From: UBA6059 sp965227155
Lineage (GTDB): Bacteria > Bacteroidota > Bacteroidia > Cytophagales > Cyclobacteriaceae
NCBI GenBank assembly: GCA_965227155.1
Contig: OZ245731.1
Location: 744,001 to 808,000, forward strand
Reading direction: 5' to 3'
DNA length: 64,000 bases
Shown here: positions 8,204-16,694 of the stretch, piece by piece
Layout: each line of letters starts with the position of its first letter
Numbering within the stretch: position 1 is the first letter of the stretch
The notes under the pieces: model-generated
What the model was told of the DNA's origin: nothing
The model's input: the letters and a program-made list of their open reading frames with translations, nothing else
The model's database searches: none
Made by a program: the position numbers and the translations under genes

Positions 8204-10653
8204 AAAAGAATATAAGCATCAACATCAGCGGTATTATCTTCCATGTAGAGGAGGATGGATACGAGCGACTGAAAAATTACCTTGAGTCCATCAATCAATA
8301 TTTTGAAACCTTTGAGGACAGCAAGGAAATTATAGCTGATATCGAAAACCGGATTGCTGAAATCTTTTTGACAAAGCTTAAAGATGGTAAGCAGGTAGTC
8401 AATGCAGATGATATCGATAGCCTTATTTCTACCATGGGTACTATTTCGGATTTTGAAGCCATGGAAGAGGAAAGTACATTCTCTGAGGAAGCGCATAAAA
8501 AACCAGCTGAAGAGGAAAGTACCCAGCAAGCTGAGGGAGAAGCTAAAACTACCGGGCCTAAGAAGCTATACCGGGATATGCGCAGACGCGTGATGGGTGG
8601 AGTAGCTGCAGGTATTGCTCATTATTTTCAAATAGACCCGTTATGGATTCGCCTATTGTTCATCCTGTTGTTTGTCAACATTCTTCTGGGTGGCCTAAGC
8701 GGTATTGTCTTGATTGCTTACATCATCCTATGGATAGTGGTACCCGCTAATCATAGCCTTGATGAGGATAATAAGATCAAGAAAATGTTTAGAAACCCGG
8801 ATGATCGAGTATTGGGTGGTGTCGCCGGTGGTATCGCTTCCTATTTTGGTGCGGATGCCACAGTAATCAGACTACTTTTCGTATTGAGCATATTCCTTGG
8901 TGGCACTGGGCTTATCCTTTATGTCATCTTATGGATCATTACCCCTGAGGCCAAAAGCATTACAGAAAAAATGCAGATGCAGGGGGAGCCGGTTACTTTA
9001 TCCAACATTGAACAAAATGTAAAAAAAAGTCTGAACGTAAAGGAAGGTGAAGAAAGTACTTTCGTGAAAATTCTGCTGTTTCCGTTCAGGATAATTGCAG
9101 CCATCATTCAGGCTTTGGGTCAGATTTTGGGGCCTCTACTGAAGTTTCTCTTAGAAGCAGCCAGAATTTTAGCAGGCATACTGTTACTGATACTCGGATC
9201 ATCCATTATTGTGGCCATTACGATAGTACTGGGTGTGGCCTTGGGTGTATATGGCGGTTGGACGGATTTTATTTCTATGGGTGATGTGCCCATTGAATTA
9301 ATTCAAAATACTTTCCCTGCATTGCTTGCCATATTCATTTTCCTTGCTGTGTTGATTCCCGGTATCGGTATTGCCCTGGGGGGTATTGCTATCATCGCAA
9401 AGCGAGGTATAACCAATGCCTATATTGGCTGGTCAATGTTTGGTCTATGGATCATAAGCTTAATCGGCATCAGCTTCAGTGCCCCACCTTTAATCAAAGG
9501 GTGGACCCGTGATGGTCAGTATCAGGAAACAAGATCATTTGTAATGCCAGCAGATAAGATTACCATGCTGGCGCTTAGAGATCTTGATAAAGAATACCAT
9601 GATGCCGTATCACTTAAGATCAGAGGACATGCAGATAGCACTTACCTTGCCGAGCTAAGGTTTGAATCGAGGGGGTCCAATCGCGAGGAGGCCATCCAAA
9701 ATGCACAAATGGTAACCTATGGCATTGATCAGCAGGATTCTGTATTGTATTTTGACTCCAATTTAGCCTTTAAAGAAGATGCTATTTTCAGAGCCCAGGA
9801 GTTGGACATTATACTCTACGTGCCTTTCGGAAGCACTTTCATGATGGATCCTGATCTGGAGGAAATCCTACGAAATACGCTTTACAGAAATGGTTACAGT
9901 GTAAGCCAAATGGAAGATAATCAATGGACTACTGATGAGTCTGGCATCAAATGCCTGACCTGCAAAAGCACACGCAGCAGTAACCGATCAGGAACCACCA
10001 TTAGTGAAGATGAATATGAGGAAACTGTAAGCTACAATTTTGATGATTTTGATGCTATCAAGGCACATTATCGATATGAGCTGGAAATTGTACAATCCAA
10101 CGAATATTCTGTGGTGGTAAAAGCAGTGGATGGTAAAGTGCTGGAATCAGTTGAAATTGATAAGATTGGAGATCAGCTTTCTTTTGACTTTGATGATGAC
10201 CGCTGGAATTGGTTTGATCAAAATGATGAACCTCCCATCAGGGTTTATATCACCACACCATCCCTGGTGGATCTTTATTTGTCAGGTGCCTGCAAAGCCA
10301 CAGTAAACGGATTTGATGAGGAAAATATGGATGTGGAACTACGTGGTGCCTCTGAATTGAATTTCAATGGAACCGTTGAAATGCTAAAACTAGATCTCGA
10401 AGGTGCCTCGAAAGGGTTCCTATATGGTGAAGGCAAAGATATTGAGGCCTCACTTACAGGCGCTTCAAACCTGGAAGCTTACGAGTACCGGGTTGATTTT
10501 GCTGAATTAAATGCCTCCGGGGCATCCAAAGCCAGGGTGTATGTAAAGAGAGGTATATCCGGTTCATCCAGCGGCGTAGCGGACATCAAATACAGGGGTA
10601 CCGGCACCTTCCAGGGTGATAGAGATCAGGAAAGAAACTTCAGAAGAAATTAA
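8200..10653 (+). CDS. Tandem PspC domain membrane protein with C-terminal DUF2807-like adhesin domain
   Basis: An 817-residue membrane protein. Residues 1-90 are a soluble domain common at the N-terminus of Bacteroidota PspC proteins (DIENRIAEIF). Two PspC domains follow (about 120-185 and 193-252), each with the family pattern VxGGVAxGIAxYF and a membrane segment ending in LWIxxP. Further transmembrane segments lie at about 294-427. The C-terminal part is extracytoplasmic. It ends in a DUF2807-type (head GIN) beta-helix at about 680-800, with the repeated motif SGAxKA / RGASEL / EGASKG / TGASNL. PspC domains take part in phage-shock/envelope stress signalling. The 4-base overlap with padR indicates one operon. 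A terminator follows at 10677. Confidence 0.85.
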   Translation: MKKNISINISGIIFHVEEDGYERLKNYLESINQYFETFEDSKEIIADIENRIAEIFLTKLKDGKQVVNADDIDSLISTMGTISDFEAMEEESTFSEEAHKKPAEEESTQQAEGEAKTTGPKKLYRDMRRRVMGGVAAGIAHYFQIDPLWIRLLFILLFVNILLGGLSGIVLIAYIILWIVVPANHSLDEDNKIKKMFRNPDDRVLGGVAGGIASYFGADATVIRLLFVLSIFLGGTGLILYVILWIITPEAKSITEKMQMQGEPVTLSNIEQNVKKSLNVKEGEESTFVKILLFPFRIIAAIIQALGQILGPLLKFLLEAARILAGILLLILGSSIIVAITIVLGVALGVYGGWTDFISMGDVPIELIQNTFPALLAIFIFLAVLIPGIGIALGGIAIIAKRGITNAYIGWSMFGLWIISLIGISFSAPPLIKGWTRDGQYQETRSFVMPADKITMLALRDLDKEYHDAVSLKIRGHADSTYLAELRFESRGSNREEAIQNAQMVTYGIDQQDSVLYFDSNLAFKEDAIFRAQELDIILYVPFGSTFMMDPDLEEILRNTLYRNGYSVSQMEDNQWTTDESGIKCLTCKSTRSSNRSGTTISEDEYEETVSYNFDDFDAIKAHYRYELEIVQSNEYSVVVKAVDGKVLESVEIDKIGDQLSFDFDDDRWNWFDQNDEPPIRVYITTPSLVDLYLSGACKATVNGFDEENMDVELRGASELNFNGTVEMLKLDLEGASKGFLYGEGKDIEASLTGASNLEAYEYRVDFAELNASGASKARVYVKRGISGSSSGVADIKYRGTGTFQGDRDQERNFRRN

Positions 10654-10676
10654 GAATTCATTTCAAGTTCAAGTTT

Positions 10677-10709
10677 AAAAAGGGCTGGCTATTTGGTCAG
10701 TCTTTTTTT
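10677..10709 (+). terminator. Rho-independent terminator after the PspC gene
   Basis: AAAAAGGGCTGGC (10677-10689) pairs through a TATTTG loop with GTCAGTC plus T-run (10696-10709). The stem is 13 pairs, including three or four G-U pairs, and is followed by seven Ts. It separates the padR-pspC operon from the next gene. Confidence 0.65.
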
Positions 10710-10739
10710 ATTTAATCCTACCCTGGTGTATATTCAGGT

Positions 10740-12140
10740 ATGGATGTAAGAGTAAAGTTTCTTGGCGGTGCTCAGAGCGTCACCGGCTCCAAATATGTGC
10801 TTGATATCGATGACTTCAGGCTGATGGTTGATTGTGGGCTTTTCCAGGGTCTCAAAGAACTACGCCTGAGAAACTGGGCACCATTTGAAATAGAGCCAGC
10901 ATCTGTTGATGCCATAATACTTACCCATGCACATATAGATCATACGGGCTACCTACCCAGACTGGTGAAGGAAGGTTTCTCAGGACCTGTCTATTGTACA
11001 GAAGCCACCCGCGATTTGCTGGACATAATGCTCATGGACAGTGCCAAACTACAGGAGGAAGAAGCTGAATTTGCCAGAAAAAAGGGCTACTCCAGACATG
11101 AGAACCCACAGCCTTTGTACAATCAAAAAGACGTACTTAAATCCCTGGAACTACTCCAGCCCATACGCTTCAAAAGTACCATCAACATAAGCCGGAACAT
11201 AAGCCTTGAATTTTACCAGGCGGGCCACATATTGGGTGCTGCCATAGCAAGACTCAAACTAAAAGGCGAACAACAAACCAAAGAGGTTGTGTTTTCGGGT
11301 GATCTGGGTCGCTACGATAACCCAATGCATGAAGATCCGGCAGCCATCAAAACAGCAGATATACTCTTTATCGAATCCACCTATGGCAACCGGTCAAACC
11401 TTGCAAACAACCCGGAGGCGGAGTTGGCCCGGTGTATTAATGATAGCATGGCCAGAAAAGGTGTCCTGATGATTCCGGCATTCTCAGTAGGACGAACCCA
11501 ATTGATTCTCTACTACCTGGCCAGTCTATTCGAGCAAAAATCCATTCCTGACATTCCTGTTTACCTGGATAGCCCAATGGCCTTATCAGTGACTGGTCTT
11601 TACAAAAAACACAATGAATGCCATAAGCTCGATGAATTTCAATTACAGGATGCACCTACTCTGTTTGACCATCCAAATTTCCACTATATCCGTGAGCAGG
11701 ACCGATCCATGGCTTTAAATATGATCCCCAAAGATGCCATTATCATATCAGCAAGTGGGATGTGTACTGGTGGCAGGATACTCCACCATCTGTATCATCG
11801 GCTCAGGAAACCTCAAGATACGCTGTTGTTTGTAGGATATCAGGGAAAAGGCACCCGAGGTGGTCGTATTCTCAATGGCGAATCTGAAATAAAAATGTTT
11901 GGTGAGTTGGTACCGGTTAATTGTCATGTTGAATCCATTGATGGGCTATCGGCACATGCCGACCGTGAAGAGCTATTAAGGTGGGCTGGTCAGCTGATCA
12001 GCCCGCCCAAAATGACCTTCATTGTACATGGAGAAAAAGATGCCTCCGAAAATTTCGCACAACTATTACATACCCAATTTGGCTATAACACTATGGTTCC
12101 CAACTACATGGAATCTTACGAGCTCTTTGATTCTATTTAA
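10740..12140 (+). CDS. MBL-fold beta-CASP ribonuclease-like protein
   Basis: A 466-residue metallo-beta-lactamase protein of the beta-CASP/RNA-specificity type, related to CPSF73 and to bacterial RNA-processing exonucleases. Metal ligands are visible: HAHIDH at 63-68, His163 in GHILGA, Asp188 in SGDLGR. The beta-CASP region has STYGNR, PAFSVGRTQ and SGMCTGGR. Later histidines are His406 in SAHADRE and His430 in VHGEKD. The length is normal for the stand-alone bacterial family, which is cytoplasmic and thought to cut or trim RNA; the exact substrate is unknown. The gene stands alone between a terminator and the sigma-factor operon. Family assignment is secure; RNase activity is inferred. Confidence 0.9.
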   Translation: MDVRVKFLGGAQSVTGSKYVLDIDDFRLMVDCGLFQGLKELRLRNWAPFEIEPASVDAIILTHAHIDHTGYLPRLVKEGFSGPVYCTEATRDLLDIMLMDSAKLQEEEAEFARKKGYSRHENPQPLYNQKDVLKSLELLQPIRFKSTINISRNISLEFYQAGHILGAAIARLKLKGEQQTKEVVFSGDLGRYDNPMHEDPAAIKTADILFIESTYGNRSNLANNPEAELARCINDSMARKGVLMIPAFSVGRTQLILYYLASLFEQKSIPDIPVYLDSPMALSVTGLYKKHNECHKLDEFQLQDAPTLFDHPNFHYIREQDRSMALNMIPKDAIIISASGMCTGGRILHHLYHRLRKPQDTLLFVGYQGKGTRGGRILNGESEIKMFGELVPVNCHVESIDGLSAHADREELLRWAGQLISPPKMTFIVHGEKDASENFAQLLHTQFGYNTMVPNYMESYELFDSI

Positions 12141-12211
12141 TTTTACAATAATTACTTCATGCATGCAACTTTCACAGTCCAGACTGCATCTTGCCTGTGA
12201 AATTGCAATTA

Positions 12212-12790
12212 ATGACACTGAACTTGCAAAAATCCATCGCCGAAGACCAACTGATTGAAGGATGCCGAAAAGGTAGTGCCAAATCTCAAAAGGCACTTTT
12301 TGACCGGTTTTCTTCAACGATGCTGGGTGTGGTAATCAGGTATATCAAAGACCGGGATGAGGCCGAAGAGGTTATGATAGGCTCATTTATGAAGGTGTTT
12401 GAGAAAATTGATTCATTCAAGGGCGATGGGAGTTTTGAAGGTTGGATAAGGCGTATCATGGTAAATGAGTCGCTGATGTATCTCAGGAAGCATAAGAGTA
12501 TGTACCTGGAAGTGGATATTGAAATGGCGGACCGGGAACCCAACTATGAATGGGCCGATCAGAACCTGGCAGCGGAAGACCTACTGACATTGATACAGGA
12601 GCTTCCGGTTGGGTACAGAACGGTATTTAACATGTATGCTATCGAAGGTTATAATCATGCTGAGATAGCCGAGTCGCTTTCGATAAGTGTAAATACCAGC
12701 AAATCACAATTAAGTAGAGCAAGGGCATTGCTACAGCAAAAGGTGCTTGCCCTGGAAACAGAAGTAATTGAAAGTCAAAAAAGATCATGA
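12212..12790 (+). CDS. ECF-type RNA polymerase sigma factor
   Basis: A 192-residue sigma-70 family protein with region 2 (about 20-85, including DRDEAEEVMIGSFMKVFEKI and FEGWIRRIMVNESLMYLRK) and region 4 (about 125-180, with LPVGYRTVFNMYAIEGYNHAEIAE and a helix-turn-helix). It directs core RNA polymerase to a small regulon. The ATG at 12212 is chosen over a TTG at 12191, which would add seven residues before the conserved part. Its stop overlaps the next gene's ATG by four bases (12787-12790), as expected for a sigma / anti-sigma pair. The neighbours suggest that it controls an envelope function. Confidence 0.9.
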   Translation: MTLNLQKSIAEDQLIEGCRKGSAKSQKALFDRFSSTMLGVVIRYIKDRDEAEEVMIGSFMKVFEKIDSFKGDGSFEGWIRRIMVNESLMYLRKHKSMYLEVDIEMADREPNYEWADQNLAAEDLLTLIQELPVGYRTVFNMYAIEGYNHAEIAESLSISVNTSKSQLSRARALLQQKVLALETEVIESQKRS

Positions 12791-13593
12791 AAGAGTCAAA
12801 CATTGATCGCTTATTTAAAAATAAACTGGAACATCAACCCCAGGAACCCAGTGATGATGCTAAGGCAAAGTTCTACGCGCTGGTCGATAAAAAAGAGAAA
12901 AAAGCTGCCTGGGTGTGGTGGCAGATTGCAGCCGCAGTTCTGGTATTAGCCATCAGCAGTATTATACTTTGGCAATATCAGTCACAGCCTACCAATCACC
13001 TGGTTTCTCAGGCACCAAAAAATGAAGTGCCATCCGGTAATGGGAACCCTACGATAGCTCAAAATGAATCATCTGGAGAGGCGGCGAATGAAATTGACTC
13101 CACAAAGCCTGAAGAAACTAAGCTACAAGAGCCTATGGTGGCTCAGCTAAATACTGAAACCGAAGCTGAGCAGGAGATAGAAATGCAATCGCAGGAAGAT
13201 GGTGACACAAAGCAACCAGAGCCACGCATCGAAAAATTGGATGTAGTGGTAGCCATGGAAGACAGCACCTTACTGAAACCCATACAGAACATAGCTCTTG
13301 ATTCTGCAGCGCTGGATAAATCCATGCTGGCTGATGTGGAAGAAACAACAAACACTGAAAAGAAAAGACTCCCTGTCACCATTATATATAAATCATCAAA
13401 GGCAGATGATTCCTTCATAGCAATGCAGCAGTTTCAGGAGGATATTGATTCCCTGGAAAATGATCAGTCTAAATCCTTGCGCTCCATTATTCAAACCGCA
13501 GCTAACAGCTCATTAATTTCAGAATTAAGGAACGCGAAAAATGATATTCTCAAATTGGATATCCCTCAATTAAACAAGAAGGCAAACAACTAA
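12787..13593 (+). CDS. Putative membrane-bound anti-sigma factor
   Basis: A 268-residue protein with a charged cytoplasmic N-terminus (about 1-37), one transmembrane segment (about 43-62, WWQIAAAVLVLAISSIILW), and a long acidic, glutamate/glutamine-rich, low-complexity extracytoplasmic region. The layout and the 4-base overlap with the ECF sigma gene are those of a membrane anti-sigma factor, which would hold the sigma factor until an envelope signal arrives. I see no zinc-finger HxxxC motif, so a ZAS-type domain is not supported. The function is inferred from context and topology only. It is followed after 12 bases by an outer-membrane barrel gene. Confidence 0.6.
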   Translation: MKESNIDRLFKNKLEHQPQEPSDDAKAKFYALVDKKEKKAAWVWWQIAAAVLVLAISSIILWQYQSQPTNHLVSQAPKNEVPSGNGNPTIAQNESSGEAANEIDSTKPEETKLQEPMVAQLNTETEAEQEIEMQSQEDGDTKQPEPRIEKLDVVVAMEDSTLLKPIQNIALDSAALDKSMLADVEETTNTEKKRLPVTIIYKSSKADDSFIAMQQFQEDIDSLENDQSKSLRSIIQTAANSSLISELRNAKNDILKLDIPQLNKKANN

Positions 13594-13605
13594 AATAAAA
13601 GGACA

Positions 13606-14679
13606 ATGAAAACTCAATTATTAACACTAATCGGCTTGTTTCTCCTGGCTGGCACCGAAATATTCGCCATGGAAACTGAACGCGATACCGTAATCATTAG
13701 GGTAGGTAAAACACAGATTGTGATTCAAACCAATTCCCCTGAAGAGCTTCGCACTTTATCGGAATACGATTTGAATCAAATGCTTGAAGATCTAGCAGTT
13801 TCTATCGATACTTCCGGACAAAGTGTGGAGTACCTGCGCATAGACAGGGAAGGTGAGGATTTCATCAAAAAAGATGAAATAGAATCAGAAATGCGTGAGC
13901 ATAAGGTTAAACGGTACACAGGTGACGAATTTAAGGTTATTGTGAAAGGCAATCAGGTCAGTGGCACCCGTGAAGGCGATTACTGGGATCGCCGAAATCC
14001 CGGCACCATCAATACTTTCGATATAGAGCTGGGCACCAATAGTTGGCTGGAAGATGGCAATTTCCCCAATGAAAGCAATGCTCCTTACAGCGTAAGGCCC
14101 TGGGGATCCTGGTATGTAAGCCTTGGCAATACACTGAGCACCTCCCTAGGCGGGCCATTTTTCCTGGAATGGGGCGGCAATATCAGCTGGTACAACTGGA
14201 AATTTGAAGATGATGATACGCGCGTTGCTTTCGCCACTGATGCTCAGGGCAATGAGCAGGGCTTAATGTTTCTGGAAGCCACAGATGTTAACTCTATCAA
14301 ATCGAAACTTACGGCTTCCTACCTGAATTTCTCTTTTGTCCCTATGCTGGATTTTAGCTACGGTAAAAAACGCTTGGAAAAAGAGGACGGCAGTATCGAA
14401 AAAATAACTGTGAAGAAACGAAAAGGCTTTAAAATTGGTCTTGGTGCTTATGCAGGCTATCGCCTGGGAAGCAAAACAAAGTTTGTAGTGCGTGATGGTG
14501 GCAACCGCGACAGAATCAAAGATCATGATGACTTCTACTTAACCAATTTAAGATATGGCATCAGGGGTAGAATAGGTTTTGGAGATTTAGACCTTTTTGT
14601 AAACTACGACCTTAATGATGTCTTTGCAGAAAACAGAGGCCCTAAAATGAATGCTTTTAGCTTCGGTGTGATCTTCTAG
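13606..14679 (+). CDS. Outer membrane beta-barrel protein
   Basis: A 357-residue exported protein with a signal peptide (MKTQLLTLIGLFLLAGTEIF, cleavage after FAM or nearby). A mixed N-terminal region (about 22-130) is rich in charged residues. A C-terminal beta-barrel (about 140-357) has alternating hydrophobic strands and ends in FSFGVIF, a typical barrel-terminal strand with a final aromatic residue. It begins 12 bases after the putative anti-sigma gene behind a good ribosome site (AAAGGA), and is followed by a strong terminator. It is probably a member or target of the sigma regulon. The substrate or role is unknown. Confidence 0.75.
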   Translation: MKTQLLTLIGLFLLAGTEIFAMETERDTVIIRVGKTQIVIQTNSPEELRTLSEYDLNQMLEDLAVSIDTSGQSVEYLRIDREGEDFIKKDEIESEMREHKVKRYTGDEFKVIVKGNQVSGTREGDYWDRRNPGTINTFDIELGTNSWLEDGNFPNESNAPYSVRPWGSWYVSLGNTLSTSLGGPFFLEWGGNISWYNWKFEDDDTRVAFATDAQGNEQGLMFLEATDVNSIKSKLTASYLNFSFVPMLDFSYGKKRLEKEDGSIEKITVKKRKGFKIGLGAYAGYRLGSKTKFVVRDGGNRDRIKDHDDFYLTNLRYGIRGRIGFGDLDLFVNYDLNDVFAENRGPKMNAFSFGVIF

Positions 14680-14706
14680 CACACCTATACATTGCAGGAT
14701 ATAATC

Positions 14707-14735
14707 AATGGCTGGCACCTACCAGCCATTTTTTA
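14707..14735 (+). terminator. Strong Rho-independent terminator after the sigma operon
   Basis: AATGGCTGG (14707-14715), loop CACCTA, CCAGCCATT (14722-14730), then a T-rich tail. The nine-pair perfect stem ends the sigma / anti-sigma / barrel operon. Confidence 0.8.
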
Positions 14736-15098
14736 TTTCGGACCGATAAAGAACATCCAATAGAAAATCCTACTGTCGGAAGCTACTGTACAGATTTATA
14801 ACATGCTAGTGACCAACAGTGGCCGAGCTTCATTTTGGGCGGAATCTGTAATAGAACGCGACAACTACATACATTTTCAATTCATAATTAGGCTTATGGA
14901 AAATAGTGAAGTCTAGAGCAAGAAGCCTTATAGACTTTTTGTGATCAATTATTTTGAGGTTGAAACCACATCCCAAATTGGAACTTCACCAAATAAAAAA
15001 ATGGTTCTCAATTTATCCTGCGAGGCTGTACCTAATGTCTCTTATAAAGAGAAAATGACCCAAAAGACTGCTAGGTATAGCATTTTGTAGATAACTAG
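14736..15098. other. Intergenic region without recognisable gene
   Basis: About 360 bases between two terminators. No reading frame with coding character was seen on either strand, and I found no repeat, RNA gene or promoter I could support. Confidence 0.5.
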
Positions 15099-15130
15099 AA
15101 AAGCCTGCTCCATAATGAAGCAGGCCTTTT
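15099..15130 (-). terminator. Terminator of the Bor-like lipoprotein gene (possibly bidirectional)
   Basis: AAAAGCCTGCT (15099-15109) pairs with AGCAGGCCTTTT (15119-15130) with one bulged base. On the minus strand the hairpin is followed by TTTT and lies 20 bases after the lipoprotein stop. The A and T flanks let it act in both directions. Confidence 0.65.
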
Positions 15131-15149
15131 AATCAAGCGATTTAAAAAC

Positions 15150-15485
15150 CTATTTTTCGTCTGCTGCTTTAGAGATTCTTATTGTACGTGGTGCTGCTAT
15201 GCCTGATGTAAGGCTGCTAATAATTAAATCACCAAAGCTGAATGTCTCTCTGGCAGTGTAATTTTTTGCATCCCCGGCAATTTTATCAGCGCTGACATCA
15301 TCAAGGGGTATCGCCCCACCCAGTAAGTACCATTTCTTTTTCTTCAGATCGTACTGCTGGATGTCATTGCCTGCATAAGTTCCACCGGAACCTACCACAT
15401 GGGTGGTAGCATAGCAGCCAGTCAGGTAAATACCCATCGAGAAAATCGCGAGGGTGTAAATCATGGATTTGAACGTCTTTTTCAT
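15150..15485 (-). CDS. Bor family-like lipoprotein
   Basis: A 111-residue lipoprotein. The signal peptide ends in a lipobox (LTGC, Cys24), so the mature protein starts with an acylated cysteine. The pattern after it resembles the Bor/Iss family known from phage lambda: WYLLGGAIPLDDVSADKIAG, then an acquired-charge segment, then FSFGDLIISSLTSGIAAPRT. The typical family length is about 95-110. Bor affects serum resistance in enterobacteria; in Bacteroidota the role of such proteins is unknown. It is monocistronic, with its own terminator. The family link is from pattern recognition and moderately sure. Confidence 0.5.
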   Translation of the reverse strand: MKKTFKSMIYTLAIFSMGIYLTGCYATTHVVGSGGTYAGNDIQQYDLKKKKWYLLGGAIPLDDVSADKIAGDAKNYTARETFSFGDLIISSLTSGIAAPRTIRISKAADEK

Positions 15486-15569
15486 TTTGATTTTTTTGTT
15501 GAGTTAAAAATAATCCAAAAACCAACATGGAAAAATTATGCCAACAATAACTTGAGAAGAAAATAAATG

Positions 15570-16565
15570 CTAATATTTTGATAATATGGACGCTGCCTGG
15601 TTGCTCACTGCTATGCCTATAGGCCCCTGGTAGATACCCGCATTTCCACCAAGGTCAATTACCTGAATAGCTATTACATTATCCTTTTGTTTGAGCAAAC
15701 CCATAGGTATACGGTAATTTCTATATTCCAGATAAGAGCTACTACCACCAAAATATCCCCCATCGTTGGTTTGTCCTATCAAAACTCCATTAATGTATAC
15801 TTTATCAAAATCATCTATCCTGCCTAATAATACTCGCAATTCTCTATCAACCAGACGCTGAGGCAAATCAAATGTCTTTCTATACCAACCAGTTCTGCTT
15901 TTGTATCGCCTATCAAAAGACTTCCAGGAAGCAGGCACCATAATGTAAGGCCAATCTCTATGGTCATAGTCGGGTTCTTGCCAGGCATCTTTATCCCCTA
16001 TCTGAAATTTCCAGGGGCCTTCCATTACAAAAAAGTCATCAAAGCCTCGTCTTGTATATAGACCCACATCACCGGAGACTATACCTCCCCCTTGTATCTT
16101 ATCATACACACGTACTGAAATGATGTTTTTTCCATTAGGATTGAGGTATTCTGGAGGAATGTGGTATTCTCGTTTGGCTGTCCATGCCGTTTCAAAACTT
16201 GGAGGAAAACTACCACTGTAACCTATAAAGTAGCCATTGATGTAGACGTAATCCACATCATCAATATAACCCAACACCAGATAGATGTTGGTAGCATCAC
16301 CAAGGCTACGTCCATCAAACTCCTTTCTATACCATGCATATCCATCATAGCCATGAAAGCCCTGGTCTTCCCAGGATGAAGGCACCTGAATGTTTTCCCA
16401 GGAGCTGTCATCATAGTTGATACGGGCATAGGCAATGTTATCACCAATGGTGAACTTCCATGACCCACGTAGCGATAGCAACTGCTCAAGGTTATTGCCC
16501 TGCGCCAGGTGTGCCATGCATAATCCCAATATCAGCGTCAGCCCGTTTTTGATAATCAGTTTCAT
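15570..16565 (-). CDS. Secreted GH2-type sugar-binding protein with two jelly-roll modules, no catalytic domain
   Basis: A 331-residue exported protein with a signal peptide (MKLIIKNGLTLILGLCMAHL). It holds two copies of a galactose-binding-like module as found at the N-terminus of GH2 beta-galactosidases (about 25-165 and 172-325). Matching marks in each are GSWKFTIGD / GPWKFQIGD, VPSSWEDQG / VPASWKSFD, AWYRKEFDG / GWYRKTFDL, and VYINGYFIG / VYINGVLIG. The GH2 catalytic barrel is absent, so it should bind rather than cut glycans. The ATG at 16565 is chosen over a TTG at 16601, which would put 12 residues before the signal peptide. The role (glycan capture or surface display) is inferred. Confidence 0.75.
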   Translation of the reverse strand: MKLIIKNGLTLILGLCMAHLAQGNNLEQLLSLRGSWKFTIGDNIAYARINYDDSSWENIQVPSSWEDQGFHGYDGYAWYRKEFDGRSLGDATNIYLVLGYIDDVDYVYINGYFIGYSGSFPPSFETAWTAKREYHIPPEYLNPNGKNIISVRVYDKIQGGGIVSGDVGLYTRRGFDDFFVMEGPWKFQIGDKDAWQEPDYDHRDWPYIMVPASWKSFDRRYKSRTGWYRKTFDLPQRLVDRELRVLLGRIDDFDKVYINGVLIGQTNDGGYFGGSSSYLEYRNYRIPMGLLKQKDNVIAIQVIDLGGNAGIYQGPIGIAVSNQAASILSKY

Positions 16566-16637
16566 CGATGATAATAACCCAAAAGCTATACCTAAATTCA
16601 AAGTAGCACTTTTAAAGTTTGTAAAAAGTTGTCATTA

Positions 16638-16663
16638 AAAAATCCCGACGCTGTGGCCGGGAC
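16638..16663 (-). terminator. Terminator downstream of the 183-residue exported protein gene
   Basis: On the minus strand TCCCG (revealed at 16658-16662) pairs with CGGGA (16643-16647) and is followed by TTTTTT (16637-16642). The stem is short, but the T-run is clear and the position, about 30 bases after the stop at 16695, is right. Confidence 0.5.
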
Positions 16664-16694
16664 TTTAGCGGAATAATACGAATTGTATTTTCTT

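Noticed and set aside
8086..8529. 147-codon minus-strand ORF across the padR/PspC junction
   Set aside because: It is opposite two well-recognised, translationally coupled genes and is hydrophobic only because it mirrors them.
13133..13418. Minus-strand ORFs of 72 and 91 codons inside the putative anti-sigma gene
   Set aside because: They lie opposite the low-complexity acidic region, where biased codons leave antisense frames open, and have no coding features of their own.
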